Positions 15,747 through 24,500 of a stretch of 64,000 nt of DNA are shown here, in pieces; within the stretch, counting starts at the first letter, position 1, and each line of letters begins with the position of its first letter. The DNA is from Dehalobacter restrictus DSM 9455 (GTDB taxonomy: Bacteria > Bacillota > Desulfitobacteriia > Desulfitobacteriales > Syntrophobotulaceae). A model generated the notes under the pieces. That model did no database searches. It saw only the letters and a program-made list of their open reading frames with translations, and was not told the DNA's origin. The DNA is taken from positions 60,659 to 124,658 of the forward strand of contig NZ_CP007033.1 of the NCBI RefSeq assembly GCF_000512895.1. Direction: 5' to 3'. The translations under genes were made by a program, and so were the position numbers.

Positions 15747-16577
15747 TTACCTCTCTTTTGGTTTTTTGGATTTGGACTTTGATTTCTGCCTGTTTGATTT
15801 AGCTGTCTGTTTTGTAGTTTTCTGCATTTCTTTAGCAGGCTCGCGCTTGGCTTCCGCCTGCTCCCTTTGAGCCTCCCGGATTTCTTTCAATTCCTGACGG
15901 ACGGATTTCCGTTCCGGCTCAACTGTACCCTCGGCGGTTTTCCCGCTGTGCTCTGAGGTAGGCTCGGACGGAAGGGGTTTCTCCGCCGTCGCCGTCGTAG
16001 GGTTTTGGTTGTCAGGCTGTTTGGTGGCAGGCTCCGGCTGTGTGGGTTTTGCCATGAGTTCGTCCAGAAAAGCATCCGTGCTTTTTTCGGCGGGCGTTCC
16101 CATTATGGGAGGCGCTTTTTCGTCCGGGCCTTTTTTATCCGGTGCAATTTTCTTTTGCTTGGCCGCCCTGGATTTTTCGATCTCGCTTTTGATGCTTGCG
16201 GTGTCCACGGTAGCCAGCTTGAAACGTTCCACGATGCGGTTGATTTTGGAGGCGTCTTCGGCCCGTACCATGATGTCGCACATCTCGTCCAGATTCTTTT
16301 TGTCCCGCAGGGCGCAGTATAAAATGCCGTAGCGTCTGGCTTCCTGGGTAAATTTCTGCAAGTCCTCGTTTCTGACTGTAAAGACTTTCAGTTCCTTGCC
16401 GCTGCGCAAAAGCGTTTCAAGACGGGTTTTACCTCTAGTTTTCTTCTGATCTCTCAACACAGCGTACAGGTAGGTGGCAAGGTTTTTCGCGCCCTCGCCG
16501 GAAATTCTGGCTAGTACCTCAATTCCTTTAAAGGTCATATTGACGATCTGATCCGCTGCGTCGGCTCCGTTGTTCAT
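15747..16577 (-). CDS. DUF3801/PcfB-like relaxosome accessory protein
   Basis: 276 residues. The N-terminal 130 residues (NNGADAADQIVNMTFKGIEV, ARISGEGAKNLATYLYAVL) match the PcfB/DUF3801 family, a relaxosome accessory in Gram-positive plasmids such as pCF10. Residues about 150-276 are low-complexity, rich in Lys, Glu and Pro, ending in a very basic tail that probably binds DNA. The ATG at 16577 is preferred because AAGGAGG precedes it; it lies 50 bases inside the 3' end of the relaxase gene. A longer start would add 31 residues read from relaxase sequence and is unlikely. Confidence 0.85.
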   Translation of the reverse strand: MNNGADAADQIVNMTFKGIEVLARISGEGAKNLATYLYAVLRDQKKTRGKTRLETLLRSGKELKVFTVRNEDLQKFTQEARRYGILYCALRDKKNLDEMCDIMVRAEDASKINRIVERFKLATVDTASIKSEIEKSRAAKQKKIAPDKKGPDEKAPPIMGTPAEKSTDAFLDELMAKPTQPEPATKQPDNQNPTTATAEKPLPSEPTSEHSGKTAEGTVEPERKSVRQELKEIREAQREQAEAKREPAKEMQKTTKQTAKSNRQKSKSKSKKPKER

Positions 16578-17925
16578 AGGTCTTTTCCTCCTTCCTTTGC
16601 TGGATTTCCTCCTGCTTAATCCGGGAAAGCTTTTTCTGCATCTCCCCAGAACGGGACAGGATGTCCGCACAGAGCTTTACTTCCTTACGGAGCAGGCTGA
16701 TTTGTTGGGAAAGCCCGGCAATCTGCCCCTTGTATGCCGAAACTTGCTTATCGTTCTTGCACCGGCGTATCCGGTTGTAAAGAGCTTTGCGGGAGTCAAA
16801 CAAAGTAGTCATTTCCTGCTGTAATCCCTGCTTAAAAGTGAGAAGCTGCTCTTTGCTCGAAATATGGCGGGCGCAGAGTAGCTTTGTTTGGGCGGTAAGT
16901 TCCTTCATGTGCCGGAGATCCTCGCGCAATAAAAAATGCGTCCTTTTGCTGGACGCGGATTTTTTTGGCAAAATGCCCATTTTATAGAGGTAGTGAAGGT
17001 AAAGTGCCTGCATACCGGTAAGCTTTTTTGTGGTTTTCAAGTTCTTACTACCCCGTATGGCATAACGTTTTCGCTTTAGCTCCGGAAATAAATGTGGCCG
17101 TTTCGGAGCGCGGTTTCGAAGAATCCGCTGCTTAATAGCTTCCTCGGCATAATCGTCGCCCAAAGTTTTCAACCGAACAAAACGTTCTTTTCCCGGGGGA
17201 CGCACCGCCATATATTTTACACCCGTTTTTACCTCGTAGCCCTGTTGACGCAGGGTGACAATAAATTGCGTGAAGGTAATGGATGCGGCAACGGCTTTGT
17301 CCACATCCTTGCGGATGAGGCCCCGCCAGGTGGGTTTTCCTTCCTGTTCGGACTGCCACTCGGCGTGGTGCTTGGATTTGCCCCACTGCGGGTTTTCGAT
17401 GACGGACAGGGCGTATTCCCGACACAGCCGGTCAGAAGTCTCCCGCATGAGGGCATAGGTAGCGTTGTTGTCGTAGTACCGCTTGCCGTCCACGAAGGAT
17501 ACGGAGTTGAGAACAAAATGATTATGAAGGTGATGTTTGTCAATATGGGTGGAAACCACCACCTCAAAGCGGTCACCCCAAAGTTCTTTTGCCAGCTTTA
17601 CACCGATGTGATGGGCGGCTTCGGGAGTAGCTTCTCCCGGCATAAAGGATTGATAGCCGTGGAAGGCAAGGATGCCGTCGGTTTTTTGGAATTGCAGCTT
17701 TGTCTGGGTCATCTGCTCACAGGCAATAACCGGATCACAATTGATGCCGGTTACGTAAAACTGTTTTTCAGTCTTATCGTCCTTTACGGTATATTCCAGA
17801 ACGTTGCGAAGCCCCTGGAAATCCGGATTTGAGAAATTGAGGTTCTCTGTTTTTTGGGGATTGACGACATAGTCGATTACCCGATCAAGGCGGTCTTTTA
17901 CATCCCATATTGCTGTGGTCGCCAT
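16528..17925 (-). CDS. MOBP-type relaxase
   Basis: DNA-nicking enzyme that starts conjugative transfer, 465 residues. The N-terminus (ATTAIWDVKDRLDRVIDYVV) and the three-histidine motif HIDKHHLHNHF (near 130) identify a MOBP relaxase; the catalytic tyrosine is probably in the first 30 residues or the GINCDP region. The C-terminal half is helical and basic, with a Lys/Arg-rich tail. The second ATG (17925) has AAAGGAG at eight bases and is chosen over the ATG six bases upstream. It overlaps mobC by about 40 bases and pcfB by 50, so the three are translated in a chain. The likely oriT lies 1 kb upstream. Confidence 0.93.
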   Translation of the reverse strand: MATTAIWDVKDRLDRVIDYVVNPQKTENLNFSNPDFQGLRNVLEYTVKDDKTEKQFYVTGINCDPVIACEQMTQTKLQFQKTDGILAFHGYQSFMPGEATPEAAHHIGVKLAKELWGDRFEVVVSTHIDKHHLHNHFVLNSVSFVDGKRYYDNNATYALMRETSDRLCREYALSVIENPQWGKSKHHAEWQSEQEGKPTWRGLIRKDVDKAVAASITFTQFIVTLRQQGYEVKTGVKYMAVRPPGKERFVRLKTLGDDYAEEAIKQRILRNRAPKRPHLFPELKRKRYAIRGSKNLKTTKKLTGMQALYLHYLYKMGILPKKSASSKRTHFLLREDLRHMKELTAQTKLLCARHISSKEQLLTFKQGLQQEMTTLFDSRKALYNRIRRCKNDKQVSAYKGQIAGLSQQISLLRKEVKLCADILSRSGEMQKKLSRIKQEEIQQRKEEKTYEQRSRRSGSDRQYDL

Positions 17926-18256
17926 CTTCATTTCTCCTTTCCGGCGACGTGACCGCCGCCTGGATGTCCAGTACGGTCTTTCTCAGCAGGGTGGCTTCAT
18001 ATTGGAATAGAGTCCGGTCAATGTGCCCCGTGGCATTGGCCTTGGCCGTGATTTGGTTTAAGTTGACGCCAATGACGCGAAGCTCGCGCATCATGGCGTA
18101 GTAATCGGGTGGAGGAAGTTCTTTGGGTACATAACCGTTAATGAGAGTACGGATAAAGGTTTCCTGGGACAGACCCGATTTCTTTACCTGCTTGGCAAGG
18201 TTCTGCCGTTCTTTGGTGTCCAGTCGCACAAGAATTGGAATATTGCGTTTTCTCAT
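17885..18256 (-). CDS. mobC: MobC-like relaxosome protein
   Basis: 123-residue ribbon-helix-helix-type mobilisation protein: RKRNIPILVRLDTKERQNLA, SGLSQETFIRTLI, then the MobC-typical LRVIGVNLNQITAKANATG segment (about 62-80). By family it binds near oriT and helps the relaxase open the strands. It overlaps the relaxase gene by 41 bases and the preceding gene by four. No odd features; the MobC identity is strong. Confidence 0.9.
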   Translation of the reverse strand: MRKRNIPILVRLDTKERQNLAKQVKKSGLSQETFIRTLINGYVPKELPPPDYYAMMRELRVIGVNLNQITAKANATGHIDRTLFQYEATLLRKTVLDIQAAVTSPERRNEDGDHSNMGCKRPP

Positions 18257-18663
18257 CGCGCCTGCTCCTTAGGCTTAGACTGGGAGAGTTCCTTTTCCTT
18301 TTGCATGGCAATCCGCGCAGCCTGATTGAGGATGGCGGGATGTTCATATAAGTTTAGGGCGAAAATACGCAGAGGCTCTTTTTCTTCCGCAGATGCCGGT
18401 TGGATTTCCGGATAGCGGTTCGCCCAAGCTTTGACTTTACTGGAGTAACGTTTGTCCCAAGGAGCTTCCCGGATAGTGTTGGATAGCAAAAGGGACACAT
18501 TCTCCAAGCCATGCGTCCCAATAAGCTGTTCCATAAACTTCTTTAATGTGTTGCTATTGTACGCCTGCGATAAGGCACAGTCATCCATCATGGCTTTTTT
18601 ACAGTCCCGCAATTTGTAGTAGTATTCATTACGCCATTGGTCTATAGTGTCATGATTTCCCAT
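18253..18663 (-). CDS. DUF3849-like ICE protein
   Basis: 136-residue soluble helical protein. LLLSNTIREAPWDKRYSSKVKAWANR and the preceding HGLENVS resemble the DUF3849 family (core NT.....WD.R.S.....WA) found in clostridial conjugative elements. It overlaps mobC by four bases (ATGA) and is the first gene of the mobilisation operon next to the oriT candidate. AGGGAGGAAATG precedes the start. The family match is from memory and is moderate; the function is unknown. Confidence 0.65.
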   Translation of the reverse strand: MGNHDTIDQWRNEYYYKLRDCKKAMMDDCALSQAYNSNTLKKFMEQLIGTHGLENVSLLLSNTIREAPWDKRYSSKVKAWANRYPEIQPASAEEKEPLRIFALNLYEHPAILNQAARIAMQKEKELSQSKPKEQAR

Positions 18664-19181
18664 TCATTTCCTCCCTTTCGTATTACTTATAAAAATGCAT
18701 AAAGGCGGAGCCAATGGCATCGCCTAAAAATAATCATTCATTTATAATCAAAAGGCCGCGGTACGAGGAGTGTCACCACTCAGCGTACGGCGGACCGGTC
18801 CCCACGAGCGCTTTGATGTGCCATCATTCATGATTCAGTGCATGGGTACATGAAAGCGGGAGTAAGACGGAATAGGAATACCTATGAGACCTGTATTTTT
18901 TGGGGTTTTAGGGGGGCATCCCCCTAACAAGCGAATTTGGCTAGCCAAATTCAGTGCTTGCTGCAACACAAGACATCAGTCTTGTGTTGTAAAAAAGTCA
19001 CGATTGGTCTCAATAGATACCTGCCGAAAGAAAAGTCTGCCAGTCATCGTTCGCACTCGCAACCCCAAAATATTTATTGCAAATACTAATTATAAGAAGG
19101 AAATAAAAACCTGGTTAACATATTTGTCAATCAGGTATTTGTAAGCGTAATTGTCTTATTTTTAAGGTTATGCTTGTGTGC
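18664..19181. other. candidate origin of transfer (oriT), 518 bases without a gene
   Basis: No credible gene is seen here. It holds a dense set of palindromes: TAGGGGG/CCCCCTA (18909-18926), a perfect 20-base palindrome from GAATTTGG to CCAAATTC (18933-18952) nested between AAGC and GCTT, and an 11-base inverted repeat CAACACAAGAC/GTCTTGTGTTG (18964-18989). The CCCCCTAACAAGC run between the first two is the most likely nick region and resembles what I recall upstream of mobC in Tn1549-like elements. A further GGCG/CGCC hairpin (18705-18724) lies close to the first mob gene. Position right before the mob operon supports oriT; the nick site itself is not known. Confidence 0.65.
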
Positions 19182-20405
19182 TTAATACGCGTCCATCAAC
19201 AGGAATTCCGCAAGATGCTTGTGCTTAACGCCCTCCACGTTGTCATTCCAAAAATCATCCATTGTAACGACGTATTTCGGATAATGGTCTTTGATAGCCA
19301 GTAACGGAGCAAACTCGCGGTTAATGGTTTCCTGGGCGACAGCAGGTGTATAGGATACTTGAACGTAAACTTTTTCATTTTTTCTCTCGGCAATGAAGTC
19401 AACCTCTTTGGTATCGAGCTTTCCTACAAAAACACGGTAGCCCCTTCGCTCAAGCTCCAGCATAACGATGTTTTCCAGTATCCCGGCAATCAGCCTGTCT
19501 TTGTAGCCCATGACTGCATAGGCCAAGGACTGATCCCCGATATAATATTTTTCGTTGGTTTGTAGAATCTCTTTGCCCTTGATGTCATAACGGGGAATCT
19601 TTCTGATTATATAGGCGCTTTCGAGGGCGCTTAAATAGTTGTAGACGGTATTTAAGTCAATCTTACGTTGCTGGCTCTTAAAATAGTCGGCTACATTTTT
19701 TGCGGAAAAGGTATTGCCGATGTTGTCAAACACAAACTTGACCACCCGCTCCAAAAGTTCGATATTGCGGATGTTATGCCGCTGTACGGTGTCGCGGAGA
19801 ATAGCCGAGGAATAGATGTCGTTCACAATACGGTAAGCCGTATCTTCTTCGTAATCACCGATGTGGACGGCGGGGAACCCGCCAAGACGGATATAGTCCC
19901 TGACTTCTTTCCGAATATTAACCGGCTTCGCGCCCGTACGCACTTCTTTAAACAGCAGATATTCCGTGAAAGAGAGGGTGTTGATTTTAATCTCGATATA
20001 ACGGCCTGCGATGTAGGTCGCAAGTTCGGATGACAGCAGACGCGAATTTGAGCCTGTGATATACAAGTCGGAGTTAGCGCCTGTCAGCAGAGAGTTGACC
20101 GCTTTCTCCCAGCGCTTGACTTCTTGGATCTCATCTAAAAGGATATAATATCGGCCTTCACCAGTCATGCGCGCTTTCACATAACTGTGCAGCTTCTCCG
20201 CCGTATTCAGGTCGGAGAAATCAAGGTTTTCAAAATTGATATACAGGATGTTTTCCGGTGCAACACCATTTTTGCTCTGAAGCTCATCCCGCAGCATCAT
20301 TAGAATGGAGGATTTCCCGCAGCGTCGGATGCCTGTCAGCACCTTAACAAACGGTTTCCCGATGAACGGCCTGATTTGCTTCATGTATAAATCTCTTTGG
20401 ATCAT
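19182..20405 (-). CDS. AAA ATPase with DUF4143 domain
   Basis: 407 residues. The N-terminal AAA_14-type ATPase has Walker A GIRRCGKSS (near 28) and Walker B YYILLDEIQEV (near 86), followed by LYITGSNSRLLS (sensor). The C-terminal DUF4143 domain ends in a nuclease-like VDFIAERKNEKVYVQVSYT segment. Such proteins are widespread accessory genes in bacteria and mobile elements; their job is not firmly known. The ATG at 20405 is preferred to a start 17 codons upstream, with GGCGGTGG as ribosome site. It sits alone between the oriT candidate and the Toprim gene, with 151 bases of AT-rich DNA upstream, so it looks like a cargo gene of the ICE. Confidence 0.85.
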   Translation of the reverse strand: MIQRDLYMKQIRPFIGKPFVKVLTGIRRCGKSSILMMLRDELQSKNGVAPENILYINFENLDFSDLNTAEKLHSYVKARMTGEGRYYILLDEIQEVKRWEKAVNSLLTGANSDLYITGSNSRLLSSELATYIAGRYIEIKINTLSFTEYLLFKEVRTGAKPVNIRKEVRDYIRLGGFPAVHIGDYEEDTAYRIVNDIYSSAILRDTVQRHNIRNIELLERVVKFVFDNIGNTFSAKNVADYFKSQQRKIDLNTVYNYLSALESAYIIRKIPRYDIKGKEILQTNEKYYIGDQSLAYAVMGYKDRLIAGILENIVMLELERRGYRVFVGKLDTKEVDFIAERKNEKVYVQVSYTPAVAQETINREFAPLLAIKDHYPKYVVTMDDFWNDNVEGVKHKHLAEFLLMDAY

Positions 20406-20556
20406 GATAACCACCGCCTTATTGGTATTATACCACAAAACGGTGCAGATATACATAAAGAGTTTAGGGTTATAACCATATAAATTTATAAAATTATTTT
20501 TGTTTTTTGCATCCTATCATTGCTTTTTAGGTGATAACAGGCAAATAATAAAAAGA

Positions 20557-21504
20557 TTATCGTTCCTGTCCCCGTTGTTTTTCCAATACATTTCTCAGAT
20601 AATCGTTCATATCCTTCCCGCGCTTCGGCGGCTCGTCGGAAATAGTGTAAGCAGGGGGGAGGATGGTTTGAAGGGTTTCTGCCGCCAGCCGTCCCGCCGT
20701 ATCGTTGTCTAGGTGTAACGCAATTTCCTTGATCTGCGGGAAGTCTTTTAAGTATTGGACGAGCGCGGCGGGCGGGGTGCTTTGTTCGATAATCTTTTTC
20801 GGCTTATAGATTCCCGCAAGGGACAAGTAGTTTTCTTTCTGCCAGTCCCTGCCAAAAAGGAGCTCCAATGTACCGTGGGAAAGGAGGTCAATGGCGCTTT
20901 CAAAAAGATGGAGCTTACGGCTTTCCTGCCGTGCCGGAATGGAAAAGGAAAAATGCTTGTCGCTTCCTTCGGCTTCCCCTAAAAACCGCTTACCGGTTGT
21001 TCCACGAAACGTCGCATATTTGGGAACACCCTGGCGGTTAAAACCGACAAATACAGCATTATGATGTTCGCGGCCTTCGTATAGCCGTCCGGTCCGGATG
21101 CTGTATTCAATTAAAGTCCTGTGGATGCCGCGCCCGGAGAGATAAGCAATCACACAGTTGTTGTTTTTGTTTTTTTCCGGTAAAAGCAAGTTTCTCTGGT
21201 TGGTGGGTTCTTGTGCTTTTGACGGGACCGGCGGCATGATAGCCGCCCGTCCGTCTATCTGAATTACTGCTTCAGGGAGCGTCATACCTCGAACCTTGAT
21301 GAGATAGTCCAATGCAGAGCGCCCTCCGATACTGCGCGACCACCAGCACCATTTTCCGTTACTGATTTTCAGGCTGTCATGAGTGCGGGTGGTATAGACG
21401 TTGCCGGAAAAGTGCACCAGCTCATGCGGCTCGTAATATTGCAAATAAGTCAGCAGATCCATTTGCTTGGCCCGTTCAATCTGCTCTGGTGTTACATAAG
21501 GCAT
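20557..21504 (-). CDS. DUF3991 and Toprim domain protein
   Basis: 315 residues, a primase-like accessory protein of the ICE. The N-terminal part (residues 5-70) is the CHC2-like/DUF3991 start with WCWWSRSIGGRSALDYLI. The C-terminal Toprim fold shows HLFESAIDLLS (about 200) and EIALHLDNDTAGR (about 262), giving the conserved acidic residues. By family it may process or prime transferred single strands. AGGTGA precedes the ATG. It lies 12 bases downstream of the large methylase/helicase gene and is probably co-transcribed. Confidence 0.88.
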   Translation of the reverse strand: MPYVTPEQIERAKQMDLLTYLQYYEPHELVHFSGNVYTTRTHDSLKISNGKWCWWSRSIGGRSALDYLIKVRGMTLPEAVIQIDGRAAIMPPVPSKAQEPTNQRNLLLPEKNKNNNCVIAYLSGRGIHRTLIEYSIRTGRLYEGREHHNAVFVGFNRQGVPKYATFRGTTGKRFLGEAEGSDKHFSFSIPARQESRKLHLFESAIDLLSHGTLELLFGRDWQKENYLSLAGIYKPKKIIEQSTPPAALVQYLKDFPQIKEIALHLDNDTAGRLAAETLQTILPPAYTISDEPPKRGKDMNDYLRNVLEKQRGQER

Positions 21505-21516
21505 TTCTTTATCACC

Positions 21517-24500
21517 TCACCTTTCATAGCCCACAGCTTTCTTTTCCGGAACATTTATATCCTCGTCAGGCTCGCAGTCGATCACCTCGTTTTCATGTTT
21601 ATCCATATTGAGCAAAATGTTCAGCTCTGCCAGTCGCGCAGACTTGGTTTGCAGCTCCTGTTCCTTTTCAAAGGGTATGTCAATCTGTTCTTTAGCTGTT
21701 TCCATCTGCTGGCGAAGAGTGTTTAATTGCTCCCGGCAATACTCCAGTTTTTTAGGCATTTCAGCAAGGGCATTGTTAAGTCGGGTAATATTCCCGTAAA
21801 TGTCCGTGCCCAGTGACACTGTATGGCTTAGAGCGCCTTGCAGAGTGATTTGATATTGCTTATGGAAGCTGTCAAAGGAAAACAGCATTGGAAAACCCAT
21901 GTAGCTGCCCAGCTCCTGCGGTTCGGGAGAAGTCATTAGCTTACATGCTTCCAGAATTGCCGCGCCTGCCTTGGCTTTTTCAGTGTAGGCAACGTTTTTC
22001 ACCGTCATGCCTGCAAATTGGCTGTCTTCTGTGTTGCCTTCGGTGGGTTCCAATACGCCGTGCAGCTCATACAGGGCAAGATCTTTTTCATAGCCCGCAA
22101 TGCGTTCCTCGGTGGTTTTGATCTGCTGCGGATAGTGCTTGAGCAATCTGTCTTCCAAAGCATAACGCTGGCTTAAGTGGTTGGCTTTCAGTAATTTCAG
22201 CTTGGAAACCTGAATGTCTAAATCCATCTTCTCTTTTATAAACGGGTTACCTGTCGCCAGTGCCTTGACTTCGGCATAGGAAAGGGCCGTTTCATCAATG
22301 TCCTCGGCGCTTCGCACGGGGGATTTGCTGGTCATAATCTGGGAAATAAACCGCTGTTTATTCTCCAAAACCTGATAGAGATAGGCGTCAAAGGTGTTTT
22401 CCGTCACATAGCGGAAGATATGCACCTCGCCGTTTTTGTTTCCCTGGCGGACAATCCTGCCGCTTCGCTGTTCCAGATCACGGGGACGCCAAGGACAGTC
22501 CAGGTCGTGAAGGGCAATCAGTTTATCCTGCACGTTGGTCCCGGCCCCCATTTTAAATGTGGAGCCTAACAGGATTCGTACCTGTCCCTTGCGCACCTTG
22601 GCAAACAGTTCTTTTTTCTTCGTTTCCGTGTCGGCATTATGGATGAAAGCAAGCTCATCGGCGGGAACACCTTGAAAAACGAGCTTTTGGCGTACATCAT
22701 CGTATACGTTGAAATTCCCATCGCCTTTGGGTGTGGACAGGTCGCAGAACACAAGCTGAGTGAGACTCTTATCTCTGTTTTCCCGCCAGAAACGGAACAC
22801 ATTTTCCACGCAGGCGTTTACCTTGCTGTCCTCGTGATCGGGAAGCATGGAGCTCATCAGCCGTTGGTCAAGAGCCAGCTTGCGGCCATCGTTGGTTATT
22901 TTCAGCATGTTGTCCTCATTAGGCTCTACCATCCGGTTGCGCACCCGTTCGGCGCGCTCCGCAAGCTCGGCCACCATATCCTGCTGAAATTCACTCGGCT
23001 TGACCGCAACATTATGGTAGTTGGCTTTCGGCACGGGAAGGTTAAGCATGTCCGCGGTCTTGATGTCAGCGATTTCCTTGAACATGTTCATCAGTTCCGG
23101 TAGGTTATAGAAGCGGGCGAACCTGGTTTTGGCCCGGTAGCCCGTTCCCTCCGGTGCAAGTTCGATAGCGGTAACGGTTTCCCCAAAGGTAGATGCCCAA
23201 CAATCGAAATGCTGGAGTCCGTTTATGCACAGGGCCTTGTATTGGAGATACCGCTGCATAGTATACATCTCGGTGATGGAGTTGGAAATGGGTGTTCCTG
23301 TGGCGAAGATGATGCCACGTTCCTCTGTCAGCTCATCTAGGTAACGGCACTTGGCAAACATGTCGGAGGACTTCTGTGCCTCAGTCTGGGACAGGCCTGC
23401 CACGTTGCGCATTTTGGTGTATAAGAACAGGTTCTTGTAAAAATCGGCCTCGTCCACAAATAAGCGGTCAACGCCTAATTCTTCAAAAGTGACGACATCA
23501 TCCTTGCGGCTGGTGTCATTGAGCTTATCCAACTTCAGCTTTAAGGTTTTCTTTGTTTTTTCAAGCTGTTTGATGGCGTAACGCTCGCCCCGCTCCTCCT
23601 TAAGTTCCTGGATACCGTTGGTAATCTCCGCAATTTGCTCCTGCAGCTGCCGTTTTTGGCGATCAGCGGAAATGGGAATTTTCTCAAACTGGCTGTGGCC
23701 GATAATTACCGCGTCGTAGTCGCCGGTGGCGATTCTGGCGCAGAATTTCTTACGGTTTTTGGTTTCAAAGTCCTTTTTCGTCGCTACAAGAATGTTGGCT
23801 GATGGGTAGAGCTGTAAAAATTCCCCGGCCCACTGCTCGGTCAGGTGGTTGGGAACGACGAACATGCTTTTGTTGCAAAGCCCCAAATGCTTGCTTTCCA
23901 TGGCAGCCGCCGTCATCTCGTAGGTTTTGCCCGCGCCGACACAGTGTGCCAATAAAGTATTGCCGCCGTACAGGATGTGAGCGACCGCATCCACCTGGTG
24001 CTTACGCAGAGCTATTTCTGGATTCATACCGGTAAACCGGATATGGCTGCCGTCGTACTCGCGGGGACGGATGGAGTTAAAACGGTCGTTATAGAGTCTT
24101 GTCAGCCGTTCCCGGCGCTGGGGGTCTTTCCATATCCAGCTTTGGAACGCTTCCTTGATAGCCTCCTGTTTCTGCTGGGCGATGGCGGTTTCTTTTTTGT
24201 TCAGTACACGCTTCTCAGCGCCGTCCTCATAAACCGTGTCGAAAATACGCACATCCCGGAGATTCAGGGTTTCCTCGATAATTTTGTAGGCATTGATGCG
24301 TTTGGTCCCGTAGGTGACGTTGGCTTTGATATTGTCGCTGCGGTCGTCGCCTTTACCCTTAACATTCCAGTTGGCGGTATAGGAGGAATAAAAAACGTCG
24401 ATATAGCGTCTGAACATATGCGGGGTTTCCAGAAGTTCAAAAATGAAATCCTTGACCACCTCAGGAGGCAGCCAGGTCGCGCCCAGCCGAACGTCAATTT

